From positions 1,674,001-1,738,000 of the forward strand of contig NZ_QUSX01000001.1 of NCBI RefSeq assembly GCF_003933245.1: a stretch of 64,000 bases of DNA. The letters are read 5' to 3'. This DNA comes from Maribacter algicola (GTDB taxonomy: Bacteria > Bacteroidota > Bacteroidia > Flavobacteriales > Flavobacteriaceae). A model generated the notes under the pieces. That model made no database searches, was not told the origin of the DNA, and saw only the letters and a program-made list of their open reading frames with translations. A program made the translations under genes and the position numbers. How positions within the stretch are numbered: position 1 is the first letter of the stretch; every line of letters begins with the position of its first letter. Positions 59,232-64,000 of this stretch are shown piece by piece.

Positions 59232-59247
59232 TGGCATGTAAATAGTA
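59232..59247 (+). promoter_or_regulatory. sigma-54-like promoter for the efflux operon
   Basis: TGGCATG at 59232-59238, four bases, then TAGTA at 59243-59247. This matches the -24 element (TGGCAyr) well and the -12 element (TTGCw) weakly. It is placed 27 bases before the ATG at 59274, downstream of the TTTTACA cluster. Confidence 0.4.
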
Positions 59248-59273
59248 TGTTTTTTGGCATAGCATAAAAAAGT

Positions 59274-60620
59274 ATGATACATTTTCTAAGATTATTACTG
59301 TTTATCTTTCTATTATGGAGTACGTCTCTAATGGCGCAAAAGCCATGGACCTTGGATGAATGCATCTCCTATGCCTTGGAAAATAATTTACAATTGAACA
59401 ATTTTGAATACAACAATCTTTCCAATAAGGAAAGCTATAGACAATCGGTGCGAAACCTATTGCCGGTTTTGAACGCCAATTCAGATTATACCATAAATTC
59501 CGGTAGGGCGGAAGACCCCAATACGGGTACCTTTGTGGTTCAGGATTTCTTTTCCAATAGTTATTCGTTGCAGTCCAATATCGATTTGTTCAGGGGTTTT
59601 CAAAAAATAAATTCCATTAAGGCGTCCAAATTATTGTACAGTGCCACTAAAGAAGAGGTATTGCAACAAAAGTATCTTTTGGCCTTTAGGGTGATGCAGG
59701 CATTCAACAACATCCGCTTCTTTGAAGGGCTGGTGGCGATCGCAAAAGAGCAATTGGAAGTTTCCAGAACCAATTATCGACTAGTGGAGAAACAAATCGA
59801 GTTGGGATTAATGGCCGGTGCCGATATGTACGGGGCGCAATCCCTTTTATTGGCCGATGAGCTAAACCTTACTCAATCAGAAAACCAATTGGCTGCGGCG
59901 AAGTTGACATTGATCCAGGAAATGAACCTGAAGAATACTTCAGACATTCAAATTATCACAGATATGGGCCAAGAGGCAGAAGCCCAAGTTTCAGGAGCCA
60001 TGGAATCTGATTCCGTATATGAGAAGGCCAGGGATTTTTTGCCTTTGATAAAGGCGCAGGAATTTCGGGCACAAGCCGCTAAGAAACAGGTGGGCGTTGC
60101 CCGGGGAAATCTATATCCGTCGTTGAGCCTTTTCGCGGGTATTGGAACAGGTTACTTTGAAACCTTTCAGGATTCCCTGGGCAATACCTTCCCTTTTCGT
60201 CAGCAGTTCAGGGACAATACTTCAAGGTTTTACGGTATCAGTCTTAGTGTTCCAATAAGCAATGGTTGGTCTGCAAGGTCTAGGGTGAAACAGGCCAAAA
60301 TAGAAAAACTGCGTCAGGAAAATAATCTGGAAGTTCAGGAGCAAGTCCTTTTCCAGACCATACAGCAGCTGGTTCAAGAGTATAATTCTTTGCTGGTTGA
60401 AATGGAGCAAAGCCAACAAAATATGGAGGCGCAACGATTGTCCTTCACCATAGCGCAGAAGCGCTACGAGAAAGGCATGATCAACGCCATTGAACTTTTC
60501 ACGGCAAAAAATCTTTTTGCTAGTGCCCAAAACGAGAACTTACAAGTAAGGCTTCGGTCAGAAATAAACAGGAGTACCTTGGATTTTTATAGGGGATTGC
60601 CGGTGTTTGCTATTAATTAG
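59274..60620 (+). CDS. TolC family outer membrane efflux protein
   Basis: A 448-residue protein with a signal peptide (residues 1-20, ending SLMAQ), then two OEP repeats with long helices (WTLDECISYALENNLQLNNFEYNN and ISLSVPISNGWSARSRVKQAKIEKL). It forms the outer membrane trimer of the efflux operon. It is preceded by the candidate sigma-54 promoter and activator sites. The adaptor gene follows after 77 bases. Unlike the other TolC-type gene in this window it partners a MacB-type rather than a HlyB-type transporter. Confidence 0.93.
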   Translation: MIHFLRLLLFIFLLWSTSLMAQKPWTLDECISYALENNLQLNNFEYNNLSNKESYRQSVRNLLPVLNANSDYTINSGRAEDPNTGTFVVQDFFSNSYSLQSNIDLFRGFQKINSIKASKLLYSATKEEVLQQKYLLAFRVMQAFNNIRFFEGLVAIAKEQLEVSRTNYRLVEKQIELGLMAGADMYGAQSLLLADELNLTQSENQLAAAKLTLIQEMNLKNTSDIQIITDMGQEAEAQVSGAMESDSVYEKARDFLPLIKAQEFRAQAAKKQVGVARGNLYPSLSLFAGIGTGYFETFQDSLGNTFPFRQQFRDNTSRFYGISLSVPISNGWSARSRVKQAKIEKLRQENNLEVQEQVLFQTIQQLVQEYNSLLVEMEQSQQNMEAQRLSFTIAQKRYEKGMINAIELFTAKNLFASAQNENLQVRLRSEINRSTLDFYRGLPVFAIN

Positions 60621-60697
60621 GAGTTAGGGTACAGGGGTTAGGTATTTATAAAACGAAAGACTAGAAACGAGAAAAGAACAACGAACAACAGAAAAAA

Positions 60698-61948
60698 ATG
60701 GATATTAAATTAGAAAAGAAAAAAGGATTGCGTCCCAAACATTATGGGTATATAGCTTTGGGATTATTGTTGTTATTTGTGGGGTATCAGTTGCTTTTTG
60801 CTACTTCGGTCTCAACATTTAGGACCGAGAAGGATAAATTGTCCATTGCGGAAGTTTCCCAAGGCAAGTTTGACGATTACATCACTATAAACGGGAATGT
60901 AGCGCCGATCACCACCATTTACATGGATGCGTATGAAGGTGGAAGGGTTACAGAAAAATTGATCGAGGAAGGTGCGATGGTAAAAAAAGGGGACATTATC
61001 CTAAAACTCGAAAACATGAACCTGTACGAGCAGATTTTGGCCAGCGAAAGTAATTTGGCCTTGAAACAAAATGATCTTCGTTCCACAAAATTGACCTTTG
61101 ATTCCCGTCAGGTAGAGGGAAGGCGTTCCTTGGCCACGGCGAGCACAGACCTTCAACGTTTAAAGAGAAACTATGAGCAGAACAAGGCCCTATTTGAGGA
61201 TGAACTAATTTCCAAGGAGGCTTACCTTACGTCAAAGGAAAACTATGAACTGTCCCAGAAGCAATATGAGATCATCAAACTACAGACAGAGAACGATGAT
61301 GAGTTGCGTGAAACATCCTTAACAGGTCTGGACAAGGATTTGGCCCGAATGCAGAAGACATTGGGGATGGTATACCAGCGATTGGACCATTTAAATGTGC
61401 GCGCCCCTGCCGATGGTCAACTAGGCTTTTTGGATGCCGAAATTGGACAAAATATATCGCAAGGGCAACGTATTGGACAGATCAATGTTTTGACCGATTA
61501 TAAAATCGAAGCCGATATTGATGAGCATTATATCGACCGGGTGAAAAGGGATTTGAACGCCGTTCTTGAACGGAATGGAACGGAATTTCCTTTAAAGGTA
61601 AGAAAAGTATACCCTGAGGTTCGGAATGGAAGATTCCGTGTGGATTTGGTCTTTACGGGTGATAAACCCGAAACGATTCGTACCGGTCAGAGCTATAACA
61701 TACGGTTGCAATTGGGGGAATCCAGCGATGCCTTATTGGTGCCCAAAGGAAGTTTTTTCCAAAGTACGGGGGGGCAGTGGATATTTGTGGTAGGTAAGGA
61801 TGGTGAAGAAGCCTTAAAAAGACCTATACGGATAGGGAAACAAAATTCAAGGTACTATGAGGTGCTGGAAGGATTGGACGCGGGTGAAAAAGTGATTACA
61901 AGTAACTACGATAGCTTTGGGGAGGCGGAAAGAATCGTATTAAAATAA
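60698..61948 (+). CDS. periplasmic adaptor, HlyD/MacA-like
   Basis: A 416-residue adaptor. The N-terminal transmembrane helix is at about residues 16-34 (YIALGLLLLFVGYQLLF). The lipoyl half (YEGGRVTEKLIEEGAMVKKGDIIL) precedes a coiled coil (about 105-210). The second half follows (VRAPADGQLGFLDAEIGQNI), then a beta-barrel and a membrane-proximal domain (GKQNSRYYEVLEGLDAGEKV). It should link the FtsX-like permease and the TolC channel. Confidence 0.93.
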   Translation: MDIKLEKKKGLRPKHYGYIALGLLLLFVGYQLLFATSVSTFRTEKDKLSIAEVSQGKFDDYITINGNVAPITTIYMDAYEGGRVTEKLIEEGAMVKKGDIILKLENMNLYEQILASESNLALKQNDLRSTKLTFDSRQVEGRRSLATASTDLQRLKRNYEQNKALFEDELISKEAYLTSKENYELSQKQYEIIKLQTENDDELRETSLTGLDKDLARMQKTLGMVYQRLDHLNVRAPADGQLGFLDAEIGQNISQGQRIGQINVLTDYKIEADIDEHYIDRVKRDLNAVLERNGTEFPLKVRKVYPEVRNGRFRVDLVFTGDKPETIRTGQSYNIRLQLGESSDALLVPKGSFFQSTGGQWIFVVGKDGEEALKRPIRIGKQNSRYYEVLEGLDAGEKVITSNYDSFGEAERIVLK

Positions 61949-62013
61949 GCGACTAATCAAAGGAGAGGGGACTTGTAGTCTACGGTTACAAAGAAAAACA
62001 ATAAGAAAGTGTC

Positions 62014-62035
62014 ACATCGAGCGCAGTCGAGATGT
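62014..62035. repeat. dispersed palindromic repeat between efflux genes
   Basis: ACATC and GATGT close a short hairpin around GAGCGCAGTCGA. This string belongs to a family of about 20-base repeats often seen between genes in flavobacteria. A related unit is at 62782-62822. Confidence 0.5.
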
Positions 62036-62067
62036 CTTTATAACGAACAATTTAATCAAAAGTAGAG

Positions 62068-62763
62068 ATGATAACAATCAAAAATTTAAAAAAGAGCTTT
62101 CGGACCGAGGAAGTGGAAACCTTGGCGCTAAATAACGTAAACCTAAAAGTGGAAGATGGTGAATTCGTGGCCATTATGGGACCCTCTGGTTGTGGAAAAT
62201 CTACCCTATTGAACATTATTGGTATGTTGGACAATCCAACCGATGGCAGTTACAACTTTGCCGGTCATGAAGTGGGGGGACTCAAGGAAAGCCAGCGTAC
62301 ACAATTGCGAAAGGGCAATCTTGGTTTTGTATTCCAAAGCTTTAACCTTATCGATGAACTAACGGTATACGAAAATGTGGAGCTTCCGTTGATCTATTTA
62401 AAAATGGGGAAAAGTGAGCGAAAGGAGAAAGTAATGAAGGTGCTGGAACGCATGAAAATTGCACATCGGGAAAAACACTTTCCACAGCAATTATCCGGTG
62501 GACAACAACAACGTGTAGCCATATCAAGGGCCGTAGTAACAAACCCAAAACTGATCCTTGCGGATGAGCCCACCGGTAACCTAGATTCCAAAAATGGTAT
62601 CGAGGTCATGAATTTGTTAACGGAGCTGAACCAAGAAGGAACGACCATAGTTATGGTTACCCACTCGGACAGGGATTCCCATTATGCCCACAGGGTGGTT
62701 AACCTGTTTGACGGACAGATAGTTACAGAAAGTCAAAACCGAGCAATTGGGGCAATGATGTAA
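62068..62763 (+). CDS. ABC transporter ATP-binding protein, MacB/LolD type
   Basis: A 231-residue ATPase with all motifs: Walker A GPSGCGKST (about 38-46), Q-loop FVFQSFNLIDELT, signature LSGGQQQRVAISRA (about 137-150), Walker B LILADEPTGNLD and switch His in MVTHSD. It has the LolD/MacB insertion ELTVYENVELPLIY. It energises the FtsX-like permease encoded downstream. The 119-base gap before it holds a dispersed repeat. Confidence 0.95.
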   Translation: MITIKNLKKSFRTEEVETLALNNVNLKVEDGEFVAIMGPSGCGKSTLLNIIGMLDNPTDGSYNFAGHEVGGLKESQRTQLRKGNLGFVFQSFNLIDELTVYENVELPLIYLKMGKSERKEKVMKVLERMKIAHREKHFPQQLSGGQQQRVAISRAVVTNPKLILADEPTGNLDSKNGIEVMNLLTELNQEGTTIVMVTHSDRDSHYAHRVVNLFDGQIVTESQNRAIGAMM

Positions 62764-62781
62764 AAAGGAGTTTATTCACTA

Positions 62782-62822
62782 GCCCTGAGCAAGCTTGTGC
62801 CGAGCCAAGTCGAAGTAAAGGG
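62782..62822. repeat. dispersed repeat, second unit
   Basis: CCCTGAGC (62783-62790) on the left and AGTCGAAG (62808-62815) with AAAGGG (62817-62822) on the right resemble the flavobacterial CCCTGAGC...GTCGAAGGG repeat. A 17-base insert (AAGCTTGTGCCGAGCCA) separates the halves. It lies in the leader of the GIN-domain gene. Confidence 0.45.
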
Positions 62823-62823
62823 T

Positions 62824-62856
62824 CAATCAAAAAACAATCAAAAAACAATCAAAAAA
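62824..62856. repeat. three tandem copies of CAATCAAAAAA
   Basis: An 11-base unit repeated three times exactly, ending 9 bases before the ATG at 62866. A tract like this can change copy number by slippage and lies where it could alter translation initiation. Confidence 0.7.
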
Positions 62857-62865
62857 CGAACGGTC

Positions 62866-63633
62866 ATGAAAATTTTCAAAAATAAGGTTCTTACCCTGAG
62901 AAGGATCGTCATTGCAGTCACGGCTTTGTTTGCAACTTCATCGATTTTAGCCCAGAAGGAAATAGCAGTGGATCCCTTTGAGAAGGTGATTGTAAGCCCA
63001 CATATTGAAGTGAACTTTGTTGAAGGTACCACTGAAAAGGTAGAAGTACATGCTAGCACCCAACCGCTTTCAAAACTGAATATTGAAGTAGTTGGTAAAA
63101 CCCTTCGAATGTACCTAGATGGCGCTAAGACCTATACGGAAAGTAAAGACATAGAGGGAGATAATTATGATTACAAAGTACCCATTTATAACGGCACAGT
63201 GGTCAAGGCAACGGTTACTTATAAAAACCTGGAAGAATTGTCTTTGCGGGGAGAGGAAAAATTCATTTGTAAAAGTACAATCGACCAAAATGAATTTACC
63301 CTTAAAATCTTTGGCGAATCCCAGGTCTATTTTAACGAGGTACAGTTGGGTGACTTGTCCACGACCATTTACGGAGAAAGTTTTCTAGAACTTAAAGAAG
63401 GCAGGGTTGACAGCCAAAAAATTACCGCTTATGGAGAAACCAAGGTAAACACCTTGAATGTTGATTGCAATGATGCGAAAATAACGGCCTATGGAGAGGG
63501 AAGTTATCGACTTTCGGTAAAGGACAAGCTAAAAGTTACGGCCTTTGGCGAAGCTACCATTGCCTATGAAGGTTCGCCCGAAGTTAAAAAGGGATTGGTT
63601 ATTGGCGAGGCCACCATTCAAAGAATGAATTAG
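62866..63633 (+). CDS. exported GIN-domain (DUF2807) protein
   Basis: A 255-residue product from ATG 62866, which gives a signal peptide (VIAVTALFATSSILAQ); a GTG at 62797 lies in repeat sequence and is not needed. The mature part is a repetitive beta-helix-like head domain (PFEKVIVSPHIEVNFVEG, then repeated TAYGE and ITAYGEGSY and VTAFGEATI units). Function is unknown. It lies between the ATPase gene and the permease gene of the efflux operon, 3 bases before the latter, which suggests a link to the transporter. Confidence 0.88.
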   Translation: MKIFKNKVLTLRRIVIAVTALFATSSILAQKEIAVDPFEKVIVSPHIEVNFVEGTTEKVEVHASTQPLSKLNIEVVGKTLRMYLDGAKTYTESKDIEGDNYDYKVPIYNGTVVKATVTYKNLEELSLRGEEKFICKSTIDQNEFTLKIFGESQVYFNEVQLGDLSTTIYGESFLELKEGRVDSQKITAYGETKVNTLNVDCNDAKITAYGEGSYRLSVKDKLKVTAFGEATIAYEGSPEVKKGLVIGEATIQRMN

Positions 63634-63636
63634 GCC

Positions 63637-64000
63637 ATGTTTAATAACTACATAAAAATAGCCTGGAGAAATATCAAGGCAAACAGATTGTTTTCCTTGA
63701 TTAATATTATTGGTCTTTCCATAGGTTTGGCGATTGTTATTCTGCTGTTTTTGTTCATTTCACATGAACAGAGTTTTGATACTATGTTCTCTAAAAAGGA
63801 CAGAATTCATAGGGTTTTGGTAGAAACGGATGGTGATTTTGGTTATGAAACTTGGGCCACTGCACCTCCCGTTGTAGCAAGTAGTTTGCAAAAAGAAGTA
63901 ACCAATGTGGAAAAAGCGGCCAGAATGCTGAAACATGATTTTGGTGGTACAGCATCACTTCGTGTTAACAACCAGAACTTTACGGAAGATCGGTTCTATT
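63637..64000 (+). CDS. FtsX/MacB-like ABC permease, 3' end outside the window
   Basis: The first 121 residues are visible. They begin FNNYIKIAWRNIKANRLFS, the usual start of Bacteroidota MacB-type permeases. A first transmembrane helix follows (about 20-42: LINIIGLSIGLAIVILLFLF), then the start of the MacB periplasmic core (HEQSFDTMFSKKDRIHRV). It is the membrane part of the ABC system whose ATPase, adaptor and channel are encoded just upstream. The frame is open to the last base. Confidence 0.9.
   Translation, partial: MFNNYIKIAWRNIKANRLFSLINIIGLSIGLAIVILLFLFISHEQSFDTMFSKKDRIHRVLVETDGDFGYETWATAPPVVASSLQKEVTNVEKAARMLKHDFGGTASLRVNNQNFTEDRFY

Noticed and set aside
1..64000. CRISPR arrays, tRNA or rRNA genes, prophage and transposase genes
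   Set aside because: No regularly spaced repeats, cloverleaf-like segments with a T-loop GTTCGA core, rRNA sequence, phage structural genes or transposase motifs were seen when reading both strands.

Overview
The window is chromosomal DNA of a marine-type member of the family Flavobacteriaceae (Bacteroidota). The support is: two TonB-dependent receptors, proteins with type IX secretion (T9SS) sorting domains of both the A and B types, promoters with the Bacteroidota -7 element TAnnTTTG and few Shine-Dalgarno sites, and many families largely confined to this phylum (DUF4301, DUF3127, DUF3098, DUF4271, DUF4296, the LuxE-like acyltransferase). Most of the window is ordinary housekeeping core with short intergenic gaps and several tail-to-tail overlaps. 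No tRNA, rRNA, CRISPR array, prophage or complete insertion sequence was seen.

Layout. 1-5 kb: the end of a DUF4301 gene, a small exported protein, a 660-base non-coding stretch holding a candidate structured RNA and a clear TPP riboswitch, then the TonB-dependent receptor that the riboswitch controls. 5-11 kb: greA, a HIT protein, an orphan sensor kinase, DUF3127-aat, and a minus-strand block with the DNA glycosylase tag. 11.5-18 kb: a TetR-ABC-HlyD-TolC-YitT operon whose ABC subunit has a degenerate ATPase domain, followed by a small repeat-containing secreted protein. The TetR gene and this last gene share a composite operator-like motif. 18-22 kb: a thioredoxin-like protein, a TonB-like protein and the ftsX-DUF3098-uppP-truB operon. 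22.5-28 kb: a large T9SS type-B protein and leuS. 28-37 kb: ald, a zinc metallopeptidase, an Lrp regulator, a saccharopine dehydrogenase-like enzyme, a DASS transporter with glycerate kinase, and pckA. 37-47.5 kb: hemD, DUF4271, two glycosyltransferases, pyrC, DUF4296, an epimerase, tyrS, two lipoproteins and an acyltransferase. 47.6-54.7 kb: two tiny T9SS proteins, a beta-helix lipoprotein with a large TonB-dependent receptor, and a divergent PhoB/PhoR-like pair. 54.7-64 kb: trmB, a LysE-type exporter, an alkyltransferase-like protein, an NtrB/NtrC-like pair, and a divergent TolC-HlyD-MacB-type efflux operon running off the right edge.

The most unusual object is leuS (24541-27966). It encodes about 1141 residues, well above the usual length for the family. 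A complete DUF559 (Vsr-like) nuclease domain sits in frame inside the editing domain, just before the TTRPDT motif, bounded by inverted GC-rich REP-like hairpins. A third hairpin of the same type is read in frame near the C-terminus. A separate AT-rich extra segment lies before the KMSKS loop. This looks like a nuclease-bearing repeat element that settled in an essential gene without breaking its frame. The second system worth attention is the TetR-controlled exporter with a pseudo-ATPase and its possible partner, the small repeat protein at 17646-18014.
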